NCBI GenBank assembly: GCA_938048185.1
Contig: CALIVT010000030.1
Coordinates: 56,576 to 120,575, forward strand
Direction of reading: 5' to 3'
Source of the DNA: an uncultured Arenicella sp.
GTDB taxonomy: Bacteria; Pseudomonadota; Gammaproteobacteria; Arenicellales; Arenicellaceae
Length of the DNA stretch: 64,000 nt
Part shown: in pieces, positions 47,524 through 56,976 of the stretch
Numbering within the stretch: the first letter of the stretch is position 1
Layout of the letters: every line of letters begins with the position of its first letter
Program-made: the position numbers and the translations under genes
The notes under the pieces: model-generated
What the model was told of the DNA's origin: nothing
The model's database searches: none
What the model saw: the letters and a program-made list of their open reading frames with translations, nothing else

Positions 47524-50192
47524 CTACAGACACACGTGCGCTAAACTATTATTTTTTGACCGTACCGGGAAGCACATTTCATCCGTCGCGCTGGACGGAC
47601 TGAGAGTGAAGTTAAGTACATAGTCACCGCCCGCAGCTCCATCGATATCGCCGTCAAGCGGCATCGCATCACTATTTCTGATGGATGATTGGGTGCTCCC
47701 GCACACCAATAAACTGTAATCGCCCAACGGCAAGCTTACACCATCGTTAACCGATACAGATGCGACCCTAACATTGCTTACATACGAAACACTATTAATC
47801 TCAATGCTTACGTCGTCGCCCTGTAAACCCATAAGGCAGCCATCATTTACATTACTTTCGATGACTCCATCTAAGCCGGAGCTGATTAAACGATAGTTAG
47901 ATGTATCCGTGACGTCGCCGGGAACTTGGCCGTCGCCAAAGGGGTTACTAACAGGGGATGAAAACCTAAGGTTGAACTCGGCTGAGCGCACCATTGTTTC
48001 GTCACCAGAAAATAAGTCAACATCGCCAAATTGCAGCTGTGATACCCGCGGTGGTATGTCATATACATAAGCCGCGCCGACATTAGTACCTGCATCAACC
48101 TCATCTACAAAGTCGGCGCCAACGAGAATACGGAAACCGTTTCCGATTGCAGTTCCTCGCCCAAAACGGTCATTAGCGCTGGGATCTGGGGCTTGTAGTT
48201 TGATGAGCTCTCGCCAGTTGTTGAACTGATCTCGAGCGAACACATAGGCAGAGCCAGCATCCACACCGCCGTCATCGTCTTTAAATGAACCGACCACTAA
48301 TGTGGCATCGGATAGTGCTAGAGAACGCCCAAAACGATCATCGGCTGCACCATCGCTTGGTTTAATAATTCTGAGCTGGCCCCAATTGCTATCGCCACCT
48401 TTATCACGGCCATACAGATAGACCGAACCCGACTGGTCGCCATTATCGTCATCAAGATAAGCTGACACCGCGATGGTGTCTTTAAAACCGGAGACTGCAA
48501 AGCCAAAGGCATCTCCGGCCAAACCGTCACTTGGTACTAATTTCTTTACTTCACCCCAATTATCACTACCACCGGAATTCCGTTCGTAAACATACGCCGC
48601 TCCTGGTACTAAGGCATCATAGCCGCCGTCTGCACCAATCACGATGGTATTGCCGAACAATTATACTGAAATACCAAACAGCTCGTTGCTTAAGCCGTCG
48701 CTGGCGATGAGCTTTCTAACTTCGCCCCATTTATTGGGCCCACCTTCATTACGTTCAAACACGTATGCCGAACCAGACTTGCTGCCATTGTCGTTATCGA
48801 AAAAAGCACCGGCCACCAAGGTATTGCGTTCTAGACTGATCGATTGCCCTAAGCGATCTGCCGCTGCGCCATCGCTTGCCAATAGTTTGGCGGCTTGTGG
48901 CCACTGTTCGAGGCCACGTTCAAATATGTAAATTGCGCCCGAATTAGAACCATTTTCGTCCTCGGTATAAGCGCCTACCGCTAAGGTGTTTCGGTACAAA
49001 GACACTGAGCGGCCAAAGAAATCGCCAGCCTGTGCGTCCAGAGCGGTAACTTTATCAACAAGGCGCCATGAATCAGTAGGTAGACGTTTACGCAGGATTG
49101 AGACTGAACCCGCATCTGGCGCTACTAGAGGGTCTCTAAAAGCGCCCACCGCCGCAAATTCACCGTCCACCGAAACGCTATAGCCAAAACGGCTTCCTGA
49201 AAAATCGATGAAATCGTCTATTTTTTGCGCTTGATTCCAGCTTCCATTGGTACTATCTCGTTGAAACAAGTAGGCTGCGCCGGGCGGGGTCAATATGCCA
49301 ATAGATAAATGTCGACCAATCACCATGAAATTACCGTCGATTGCCACTGAACGTCCAAAGCCAGCGCCAGGCAGGCCGTCATTATCGATAATTTTAGCAA
49401 CTTCCCCCCAGTTTTCTTGTCCGCCAACATCACGGCTAAACCCATAAACAGCACCTGAGCCGTTACTACCAGGGTTGGTGACGGCGCCTTGGCTAAAGTA
49501 GTCGCCAATAACTAACAAGTCATCGGCGATGACAATCGAGGAGAATCCAAAACGATTTGAGCTGTCATCGACTTCTATTTTTTTAACTTCGCCCCACTCA
49601 TTAACGCCTCCAAAATTCCGCAAGTATACAAAAGCAGCTCTTTGAGAAAACGGAGCGGAAACAACCACCGTATCACCATCAATAGCAACGCTGGAAGCAA
49701 AATTATCTCTCAGTTTAGGGTTGCTGGATTGTAGCTTTTTGACCTCACCCCAATTATTACTACCGCCAAAATTTTCGTCATAGATATACGCCGCACCAGC
49801 GTCTAACTCCAAGGTATCGCTAAGCCTGGCGCCAACCACGATGGTTCCATCGAAGATGGCTACATCATTCCCAAAAGCATCATTTTTCTGTCCATCAGAA
49901 GCAATCAGTGTTTTGATTTGCCCCCAGTTGTTCACACCGCCAACATCCTTTTTGAACACAAAGGCTGAACCAGATTTTGAATCATTGAGGTCAGTACCTG
50001 TGGCGCCCACCACTAGCACATCCCCTGAGATCGCAACTGACCGACCGAAGTTATCGCCGCCTCGCAGGCCAATAGGCGACAATTGTTTTAGCTTGCGTTG
50101 TCTTGACTGTTCGCCGACAAGGCATAGTTCATCGAGGTAACGTTAAGTGTCAGTACTATGACCGTAAGCCTAATTAGCGGTATTTTTAGTAT
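47524..50192 (-). pseudogene. FG-GAP repeat secreted protein gene, broken by frameshift and stop codon
   Basis: Two consecutive open frames (48661-50082 and 47524-48660) are in the same phase and separated by one TAA at 48661-48663. The break falls inside an FG-GAP repeat: FGISV*LFGNTIVIGA, where sister repeats read FGRSVSLYRNTLAVGA, so a TCA (Ser) to TAA change explains it. Upstream, a signal peptide (LTVIVLTLNVTSMNYALSA) is encoded in a different phase at 50192-50091 and needs one inserted base near 50089 to join the repeats. It lacks an ATG (ATA at the expected place). The repaired protein would have about 880 residues of beta-propeller repeats and an Ig-like domain ending CFPVRSKNNSLAHVCL. 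Confidence 0.8.
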
Positions 50193-50226
50193 TTATGTCG
50201 TAACTGATACTAGCTGTGTGTGAGGC

Positions 50227-51222
50227 TTAGGCCGACCGTTGGCGAGTGAATAAGCCTTTGATAACCCCAGTAAACCAAGCGCAATGCATAATCAATAGTG
50301 CAAGGCTAACCTTTAGGTGTTGGCATGCGTTGCTAGTATTCAACTGAACCGGGGCGAAGATGATAGCTGTTATGTAGCTGCCTGATAGTATCAGGAGTGG
50401 CCAAGGGCTTAAACTAAGCAGAGCGGCGCTCAATAGTAGGCCCGTAAAAAATACAAAGGGTATCATTTGGCGGATCTGAAAATTATTGGGATTGGTTTTC
50501 ACCACGGTGGCTTTCCAAAAGCCGTATCGTTTGTATTGTGAAAAAAGTGCGGAGAAGCTCTCTCGTACGTATTGTTTAGCGATAACATCAGGGCAAGTGT
50601 ATATTTCACCAAATTTCTTTAGGCGTTGATTAAACTCAAAGTCTTCGTTTGCATCTTTCGACGTGTCGAAAAGACCTGCTTTAATCGCGTCAGATCTCCT
50701 CCAGCATCCGCACCATATCGTATCTGACGCACTTGTCGTTGAGACAAAGCGGTAGTTCGCACCGCCATTACCGAGTTTTGAGGTTAACGCTAGGGCAATG
50801 GCCTTTCCGGTTTCGCTTATCCCAGCTGCTGATATTACGCCTCCTGTACCTACCGCGTTTGGGAGGTTTAGCAAGTTTTCGATGCTGTTGCGAATATAGT
50901 CATGATGATATTCCGCATGGCAATCCATTCGTATTATAAACTCGTGACTGGCAGCGTTAATAGCTATATTTAAGGCATGCGGAATGGTTATTTTCGGGTT
51001 CTTTATAACGCGAATGCTAAGTTCTGGATGGCTCTCGGAGAAATCATTGATTAAATCAACGGAGCGATCAGCGCTCATTCCATCGATGATGATGATTTCG
51101 ATATGCGGTTTTGGGTGGCTGTTCGCTCGAATACTGCGTAATACGTCCAAAATATGGCGTTCTTCATTACGCATGGGGATAATGATGGAGACGTTTCGTG
51201 CTTGAGGTTTAGAACCTAACAT
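50227..51222 (-). CDS. Family 2 glycosyltransferase, ExoA-like, membrane-anchored
   Basis: A 331-residue glycosyltransferase: NVSIIIPMRNEERHILDVLRSI, IEIIIIDGMSADRSVDLI, EFIIRMDCHAEYHHDYI with the metal-binding Asp, and KDANEDFEFNQRLKKFG holding the ED catalytic motif. Two or three hydrophobic helices at the C-terminus (IPFVFFTGLLLSAALLSL and following) anchor it to the membrane. The layout matches succinoglycan ExoA-type beta-glycosyltransferases. It is a single leftward gene, divergent from the following operon with only about 90 bp between. Confidence 0.9.
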   Translation of the reverse strand: MLGSKPQARNVSIIIPMRNEERHILDVLRSIRANSHPKPHIEIIIIDGMSADRSVDLINDFSESHPELSIRVIKNPKITIPHALNIAINAASHEFIIRMDCHAEYHHDYIRNSIENLLNLPNAVGTGGVISAAGISETGKAIALALTSKLGNGGANYRFVSTTSASDTIWCGCWRRSDAIKAGLFDTSKDANEDFEFNQRLKKFGEIYTCPDVIAKQYVRESFSALFSQYKRYGFWKATVVKTNPNNFQIRQMIPFVFFTGLLLSAALLSLSPWPLLILSGSYITAIIFAPVQLNTSNACQHLKVSLALLIMHCAWFTGVIKGLFTRQRSA

Positions 51223-51312
51223 TGTTTTGTAAGATTTTGGTACGCGTCTGTTGGTGGGCTTACTGCAATAGATTATACTACGCCCGAATTTTGAATATAC
51301 AGATTGGAATAC

Positions 51313-52347
51313 ATGAACAATACTAAAAAATGGGCTGGCGCGACGGTTTTGATCACCGGTGTTTGTGGCACCGTAGGTCGAGAGTTATTAAAGCAAGTTG
51401 TTAAAGAGGATGTTAAACAAATTATCGGTTTGGATAATAACGAAAGTGAATTGTTCTTCGTAGCAGAGGAGTATCGCTCTAATAGTAAAGTAAAAGTATT
51501 TTTATGTGATCTTCGAGACAAATACAAGCTCAGTGAGATGTTTCGTGGTGTCGATATTGTAATTCATGCTGCCGCACTTAAGCACGTCATTATGTGTGAA
51601 GAAGCTCCCGGCGATGCCGTGCAAACAAATATTATTGGCGTACAAAATATTATTGAAGCGGCCTCTAGAAACCAAGTTTCTCGTGTACTTTTCACGTCTT
51701 CTGATAAAGCCGTGAACCCGACTAACGTGATGGGTACCTCTAAATTGATGGGCGAGCGACTAATGACTGCTGCGAACGCACACAAAAAGTACGATACAGA
51801 TCCGATATTTGCATCCACTCGCTTTGGTAATGTTTTGGGCTCGCGTGGTTCGGTCATCCCGCTATTTAGAAAACAAATTGCGGCTGGCGGTCCAGTTACA
51901 ATTACCGATTCAGGTATGACTCGGTTTATTATGACTCTTGAAAGCGCCGTTTCCTTGGTGTTGGATTCAGTGTTTTTGGCGCAAGGTGGGGAAGTTTTCG
52001 TCACCAAGATGCCGGTCGCGAATATCGCCGATTTAGCCACAGTCATGATTGATGAGCTGGCCGAAGGTTACGGATTTAAAGGAGCTGATATTGCTCTTGA
52101 AGAGATTGGTAGCCGCCCAGGTGAAAAGTTGTACGAAGAGTTGATGACTGATGAAGAAGTTCGAAGAACCAAAGAAATGGAAGATTTCTTGATAGTATTT
52201 CCAGCCTTTAAATACGTGTACAACGCAGTTGATTATAATGAAGATGGAATGAAAGATTTGGGTGGCAAACCTTATAACTCCGCGATCATAGATAAATTGA
52301 CCAAACCTGAATTACGTACTTATTTGCTCGACAGTAATCTTCTTTAG
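51313..52347 (+). CDS. CapD/FlaA1-like nucleotide-sugar 4,6-dehydratase
   Basis: A soluble extended SDR of about 344 residues: TVLITGVCGTVGRELLKQVV for NAD, IIGLDNNESELFFVAEEY, VIHAAALKHVIMCEEAPGDAVQTN, and FTSSDKAVNPTNVMGTSKLMGERL, the family block that replaces the usual YxxxK with a methionine, as in inverting UDP-GlcNAc 4,6-dehydratases. It would generate a 4-keto-6-deoxy sugar. The track start is a TTG (51304). The ATG at 51313 (MNNTKKWAG) is preferred. It heads a seven-gene plus-strand operon. Confidence 0.9.
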   Translation: MNNTKKWAGATVLITGVCGTVGRELLKQVVKEDVKQIIGLDNNESELFFVAEEYRSNSKVKVFLCDLRDKYKLSEMFRGVDIVIHAAALKHVIMCEEAPGDAVQTNIIGVQNIIEAASRNQVSRVLFTSSDKAVNPTNVMGTSKLMGERLMTAANAHKKYDTDPIFASTRFGNVLGSRGSVIPLFRKQIAAGGPVTITDSGMTRFIMTLESAVSLVLDSVFLAQGGEVFVTKMPVANIADLATVMIDELAEGYGFKGADIALEEIGSRPGEKLYEELMTDEEVRRTKEMEDFLIVFPAFKYVYNAVDYNEDGMKDLGGKPYNSAIIDKLTKPELRTYLLDSNLL

Positions 52348-52379
52348 TTTAAATTAAATATTTTTATAGGTGTCTTAAA

Positions 52380-53528
52380 ATGAAAATCTTAATACTGGGC
52401 GCAGACGGTTATTTAGGCTGGCCGACCGCTATGCATTTAGCAAATAAAGGTCATTCTGTACTGGCAGTCGATAACTACGCTCGAAGAACGATGGCCTTAG
52501 AGACGTCGTCAGAAGCCTTATTTGCGGCTCCTAATTTATTAGAGCGCGCTAAAATTTTCAAAGAAAGTACTGGTGAAGAAATCGACGTACGTATTGGTGA
52601 TTGTGCCGAGATGGACTTTATCGGTGAGATTGTTAGAGACTTCCAACCTGAGTGTGTTGTTCATTATGCCGAGCAGCCTTCTGCCCCTTACTCAATGCGA
52701 GGGCCTCGCGAAGCGCGTTTCACACTCGAGAACAACCTCGGTACCACCTTTAGTCTTATTTGGGCCATGATTCAGCACGCTCCTAATTGCCATATGGTTA
52801 AGTTAGGAACCATGGGTGAATACGGAACGCCAAATATTGACATTGAAGAGGGTTGGATAGACATAAATCACAATGGTCGTTCAGACAAGTTCTTATTTCC
52901 CCGTCAAGCTGGCAGTCTTTATCACACCACCAAAGTGCTCGACACTGATTTACTTTGGTTCTATGTTCGCACTTATGGACTAGCCGTAACCGATTTAATG
53001 CAGGGTCCGGTGTACGGCATTTCCACCGCGGAATCTGATTTGGACGATAGGTTGATGCCGCATTTTCATTATGACGATATTTTTGGCACCGTAGTGAATC
53101 GTTTCGTGACCCAAGCTGTTTCAGGTGTGCCCTTGACGGTGTACGGCAAAGGCGGTCAGACCAGAGGGTATTTGAACCTTAATGACACGCTGCAATGTGT
53201 GGAGTTGGCAACGAATAGTCCCGCTGAAAAAGGCGAATTAAGAGTGTTGAACCAATTTACCGAGCAATTTTCAGTAAATCAGCTGGCGGAGAAAGTAAGT
53301 GAAGTCGGCAACCGGCTTGGCCTTAATGTAGAAATAAACTCGGTGGAAAACCCTCGCAAAGAGCTTGAAGATCACTACTACAATGCTAAGCATAGTGGTT
53401 TGCTCGATTTAGGCTTGGAACCAAATCTTCTGACTGATGATATTATGGCTGGAATAATTACCAAAGTGCAGCAGTACCAATCATCAATCGATAAATCAAA
53501 AATTTTACCGCGCGTTAAATGGTCTTGA
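52380..53528 (+). CDS. UDP-sulfoquinovose synthase (SQD1)-like enzyme
   Basis: A 382-residue extended SDR that matches the SQD1 family more closely than ordinary epimerases: ILILGADGYLGWPTAMHLANKGHSV, VVHYAEQPSAPYSMRGP, VKLGTMGEYGTPNIDIEEG, FPRQAGSLYHTTKVLDTDLLW and DLMQGPVYGI. The threonine of GTMGEYG and the Tyr and Lys of YHTTK correspond to the SQD1 catalytic residues. SQD1 makes UDP-6-sulfoquinovose from UDP-glucose and sulfite. No sulfolipid synthase is nearby, so the sulfosugar may go into the surface glycan. A different acceptor chemistry cannot be excluded. Confidence 0.85.
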   Translation: MKILILGADGYLGWPTAMHLANKGHSVLAVDNYARRTMALETSSEALFAAPNLLERAKIFKESTGEEIDVRIGDCAEMDFIGEIVRDFQPECVVHYAEQPSAPYSMRGPREARFTLENNLGTTFSLIWAMIQHAPNCHMVKLGTMGEYGTPNIDIEEGWIDINHNGRSDKFLFPRQAGSLYHTTKVLDTDLLWFYVRTYGLAVTDLMQGPVYGISTAESDLDDRLMPHFHYDDIFGTVVNRFVTQAVSGVPLTVYGKGGQTRGYLNLNDTLQCVELATNSPAEKGELRVLNQFTEQFSVNQLAEKVSEVGNRLGLNVEINSVENPRKELEDHYYNAKHSGLLDLGLEPNLLTDDIMAGIITKVQQYQSSIDKSKILPRVKWS

Positions 53529-53545
53529 ATGCGTAGATTTTCTAT

Positions 53546-54706
53546 ATGAAGAAAAATGTGCTGTTATTATGTTTTTCTCAAGACCTTATTCCTCGCCACG
53601 AATCAATGCTCGCCACGCTAAACGCGGCGGGTTTTGATACGTATGTTGTAACTTGGGATAGGTCGGAAAAAAGCCAGCCTAAAGTGGCTGGTACGCGTTA
53701 CGAAAGTATTAAACTAAAAGCTCCCGTTGCGTCTTGGCAGATTGTTTCTAATCTCCCAGCGTACTATCGCGAAGTGGGGGGGCTTTATCCCTCTAAATCG
53801 TTTGATATCTGCATTTTGACACACATGATGCAGCTGCCTTTGATTGGGCGTCTGAATACAAAGCATATAGTTTACGATATTGCTGAATATTTGAATTTTG
53901 ACCTATCTGAGTACTTCGGTGTGTTACGAGGCGTAGCAAGACCGTTTATAGAACGCTTTGAAAAGCACTATATAAAGCAAGTGAGCGGGGTCACGTACGT
54001 AGGTTCCAAAGATAATTGGCTTCAGCGGTATGTTTCCGGTGCACCGAACTCTATTGAAATTAATAATTTCCCCGACCTTACACGGTTGCCCCACGCGTCT
54101 TTAGTTGATGATGTTAGTACGCGCTATAAGGGTAAGAAAATAGTGGCCTATGTTGGAGGTGTTTCAGGTGAGCGCGGCATATGGCGGCTCCTCGATGCCG
54201 CGCCAGAGGTTCATGCAAAGGAGCCGCAGGTCCATTTTGTTTTAATGGGTAGGTTGCGGTCCGACGCCGAAAACATTCACCAAACCATAAGCGCGCGGGG
54301 AATGGCCGCGTACGTTGAGGTTATTGAGCACAAACCTTATGTAGAGATGTTGGCTTACTTGAGTATTGCCAAACTTGGAGTCGCCTTATATGAAGTTGAG
54401 CGAAGGCCATCTGTTCGCAATAAATTTGGAAAGTATAATAGCCGTAAAATACTGACTTATATGAAAATGGGCTTACCTGTTCTTGTCAGCGAGGGAAATC
54501 CTTTCGCTGATTTCGTTTCGGAGGTTGGTTGTGGTGATGTAGTCAATCAAAAGCACCCTAAAGAACTAGCGCAAAAAGTAACTAGATTAATTGCTGATGA
54601 CGAACCCAAGGGTCGTATTGGTCGAGAAACAATAGAGCAGAGATATAACTGGCAATTTGAAGAGCAGTTATATCTAGAGTTTATGAGAAATTTAGAGAAT
54701 GCGTGA
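53546..54706 (+). CDS. GT-B (family 4-like) glycosyltransferase
   Basis: A 386-residue GT-B glycosyltransferase. The N-terminal domain starts KNVLLLCFSQDLIPRHESMLATLNAAGF. The C-terminal nucleotide-sugar domain has KKIVAYVGGVSGERGIWRLLDAA, VHFVLMGRLRSDAENI and a donor region KFGKYNSRKILTYMKMGLPVLVSEGNPFADFV, where the usual E(x)7E is altered. It likely adds one sugar to the lipid-linked chain at the inner membrane. It overlaps the next gene by 8 bases. Confidence 0.88.
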   Translation: MKKNVLLLCFSQDLIPRHESMLATLNAAGFDTYVVTWDRSEKSQPKVAGTRYESIKLKAPVASWQIVSNLPAYYREVGGLYPSKSFDICILTHMMQLPLIGRLNTKHIVYDIAEYLNFDLSEYFGVLRGVARPFIERFEKHYIKQVSGVTYVGSKDNWLQRYVSGAPNSIEINNFPDLTRLPHASLVDDVSTRYKGKKIVAYVGGVSGERGIWRLLDAAPEVHAKEPQVHFVLMGRLRSDAENIHQTISARGMAAYVEVIEHKPYVEMLAYLSIAKLGVALYEVERRPSVRNKFGKYNSRKILTYMKMGLPVLVSEGNPFADFVSEVGCGDVVNQKHPKELAQKVTRLIADDEPKGRIGRETIEQRYNWQFEEQLYLEFMRNLENA

Positions 54707-55472
54707 AGGCGAAAAAAAGGTTTTAGTTGTTGATCACCGAATAGTGTCAGAGTTCGATATGGTCGACCAAGTGCGAGAGGTTGCTAAAGGTATTGACCAT
54801 TTGTTGGTGCTCTACTCGGGATATGTCGACAAAAACATGGTCGATGAAATCCCAGATAATGTTGTTGTGGAGTTTGTCAATCGAGGGCTCCTTCCCAGTA
54901 GTATAGTAAAACCAACATTACCGATAACTCGGTTTATAAAAGTTGGGTTTCGCTACACCTTTAAGCGTATGCGTAAGGTGCGGTTTAAAATAGGCCGAGT
55001 TTATCGACTCGCTAAATGGTGGGGTCGTAGGCTTATAGCTTTGCGCAGCCACTATTTGCGTAAGTTTCTTAGTAAGTTTATTAGCGCTATCATGCTATTT
55101 ACGAGGTTTTGTGTGAAGGCAATGAGAAAGCTAGCTAAATTGGCTTACAGCGCAAGTAAACCACAAATTAAAACACTCAGCTCGATATTTGTGGAGTGGC
55201 CAATTGCAATCACACTCAGCCTTTTCACTGTTTTCGTTTCCGCTTTTAGCGCTTTATTTGGTGTGTTCGCGTTCATTCCTAGGCTATTTAGCTGGCAGGC
55301 AAAGCGAAAGACCGCTAACGCAGATCATGTTGGTATTGTTAGACAACTTATGGAAAAATATTATCAGCTTACTCAGCCATATTTTGAGCAGCGATTGGAT
55401 GGATATAGCGGCACTAGAGATCGAGTTGATGCCGATTATTTACAGGCAAATACTCGAAATGAGGTGGGCTAA
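54699..55472 (+). CDS. Unrecognised basic membrane-associated protein in the export operon
   Basis: A 257-residue protein I do not recognise. The N-terminal 60 residues look like a Rossmann half-domain (KVLVVDHRIVSEFDMVDQV, LLVLYSGYVDKNMVDE). A strongly basic stretch of about 70 residues rich in Arg and Lys follows, then a hydrophobic segment (WPIAITLSLFTVFVSAFSALFGVFAFI) and a polar tail. It could be a degenerate GT-B protein fused to a membrane anchor, or a scaffold for the transporter. It overlaps the upstream gene by 8 bases and the Wzm gene by one, so it is translated in step with the exporter. Confidence 0.7.
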   Translation: MREGEKKVLVVDHRIVSEFDMVDQVREVAKGIDHLLVLYSGYVDKNMVDEIPDNVVVEFVNRGLLPSSIVKPTLPITRFIKVGFRYTFKRMRKVRFKIGRVYRLAKWWGRRLIALRSHYLRKFLSKFISAIMLFTRFCVKAMRKLAKLAYSASKPQIKTLSSIFVEWPIAITLSLFTVFVSAFSALFGVFAFIPRLFSWQAKRKTANADHVGIVRQLMEKYYQLTQPYFEQRLDGYSGTRDRVDADYLQANTRNEVG

Positions 55473-56257
55473 TGTTTAATCTCCTAAAATATTATGGCTC
55501 GCGCTACGAATTGTTTTGGTTTTTGGTTATTGCGCGACTAAAATTGACGAAGAAGGATTTGATGCTGGGTTATGTGTGGTGGTTTTTAGAACCCCTTATT
55601 CTAATGTTCGTATATTGGTTTTTAGTCACCGTCATATTTCAACGCCAAGGTGAGAACTATGCTTACTTCATTCTTTGTGGCCTGTTGCCCTTCAGGGCCG
55701 TGTCAGCCTCAGTGAATCAATCGGTTAGTTCGGTTGCGAGTAAACTAAACTTGATTAGTCAGATTAATTTTCCACGAATATTCTTGCCGCTGGCTGACGT
55801 TATGGCCAACCACATTAAACTATTGGCGGGGTTCTTTATAATAATTGTTGTCGGAATCGTATTTGGATTCATTCCGTCCTTCGTATTGCCATTGATTCTT
55901 ATTCCTTTCATAGTTCAATGGCTATTGGTTTCTTCTCTCGCTTTATTTATGTCTATTGTTGGTGCATATGTTAGAGATATACGTAACTTAACTCCGTTTT
56001 TCAGTCGCTTTTGGATGTATATCTCGCCCGTTTTGTATGCTAGAGAAGAGTTGCCAGAAAATCTTCAGCCGTTTTTCAGTTTTAACCCTATGGCTTCTGT
56101 TATCGAATCTTATCGCGCGATATTTATGGGCGGTGAAATTTCTTTTATCGGCTTGCTAGGTTCGCTTTGGGTGCCATTTTTAATTGCTCTTACTTTACTT
56201 TTTTTCGGTACGATTTTTTTCGCCAAGTTCGAAAAGAACATCATCAAAAGGCTATAA
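55472..56257 (+). CDS. Polysaccharide ABC transporter permease (Wzm/KpsM type)
   Basis: A 261-residue ABC-2 permease with six membrane helices: KLTKKDLMLGYVWWFLEPLILMFVYWFL near the start, the coupling region FILCGLLPFRAVSASVNQSV, FPRIFLPLADV and the C-terminal FWMYISPVLYAREELP with PMASVIESYRAIFMG. These are standard for exporters of O-antigen or capsule lipid-linked polysaccharides. Its ATPase partner follows 2 bp downstream. Confidence 0.95.
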   Translation: MFNLLKYYGSRYELFWFLVIARLKLTKKDLMLGYVWWFLEPLILMFVYWFLVTVIFQRQGENYAYFILCGLLPFRAVSASVNQSVSSVASKLNLISQINFPRIFLPLADVMANHIKLLAGFFIIIVVGIVFGFIPSFVLPLILIPFIVQWLLVSSLALFMSIVGAYVRDIRNLTPFFSRFWMYISPVLYAREELPENLQPFFSFNPMASVIESYRAIFMGGEISFIGLLGSLWVPFLIALTLLFFGTIFFAKFEKNIIKRL

Positions 56258-56259
56258 AA

Positions 56260-56976
56260 ATGACTGAATTACCAATTGATCTTATAGACGCGGGCGTGTT
56301 TTTCTATCGAAAAGACACAAATCGAAAGAAGCAGAAATTCTGGGCTCTCAAAGATATTTCTTTCAATGTTAAAGATGGCGAAATCTTAGGTGTTATCGGC
56401 CATAACGGTGCTGGAAAGAGCACGCTATTAAAGATGCTTACCGGGGTGCTGCCTGGCGACTCGGGCTCGGTGACTACTAATGGTACGGTTACTGCTTTGC
56501 TCAGTCTTGGTGCAGGATTCTTGCCAGACCTGAGTGGTCGAGACAACATTTATTTAAGCGCGATGTACATGGGGATGCGTAAAAAATTTATTGACAAGAT
56601 TTACGATGAAGTTGTTGAATTCTCGGAACTTGAAGAGTTTATTGAAGACCGTGTCCGCAATTATTCAAGTGGTATGAAAACTCGCTTGGGCTTTTCTTTG
56701 GTGGCGCACCTGCAGCCCGACATATTGATTATCGACGAAGTTCTTGCTGCCGGAGATAAAGCCTTCCAAGTAAAAGCTAGAAAGAAGATGCAAGAGCTTA
56801 TGAGCAAAGCTCGCGCTATCGTCATTGTGAGCCATAATACGAATTACCTAAAGAGTATGTGTGGTCGGATCCTTTGGTTAGATCAGGGCTGTATCAAGGA
56901 GCTCGGAGAGGCCAATGAAGTTGCTGATAGCTACAATGACTATATGACGAACAAAGCCAGGATTCAGGCGTTATGA
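56260..56976 (+). CDS. Polysaccharide ABC transporter ATPase (Wzt/KpsT type)
   Basis: About 238 residues: Walker A VIGHNGAGKSTLLKMLTG, Q-loop region LLSLGAGFLPDLSGRDNIYLSAMYMG typical of Wzt/KpsT, signature YSSGMKTRLGFSL, Walker B ILIIDEVLAAGD and the switch IVIVSHN. It lacks the C-terminal carbohydrate-binding domain of O9a-type Wzt, so chain length is probably not sensed through a terminal modification. The ORF track starts 31 codons early, inside wzm. The ATG at 56260 (MTELPIDLIDAG) is the proper start. Confidence 0.95.
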   Translation: MTELPIDLIDAGVFFYRKDTNRKKQKFWALKDISFNVKDGEILGVIGHNGAGKSTLLKMLTGVLPGDSGSVTTNGTVTALLSLGAGFLPDLSGRDNIYLSAMYMGMRKKFIDKIYDEVVEFSELEEFIEDRVRNYSSGMKTRLGFSLVAHLQPDILIIDEVLAAGDKAFQVKARKKMQELMSKARAIVIVSHNTNYLKSMCGRILWLDQGCIKELGEANEVADSYNDYMTNKARIQAL

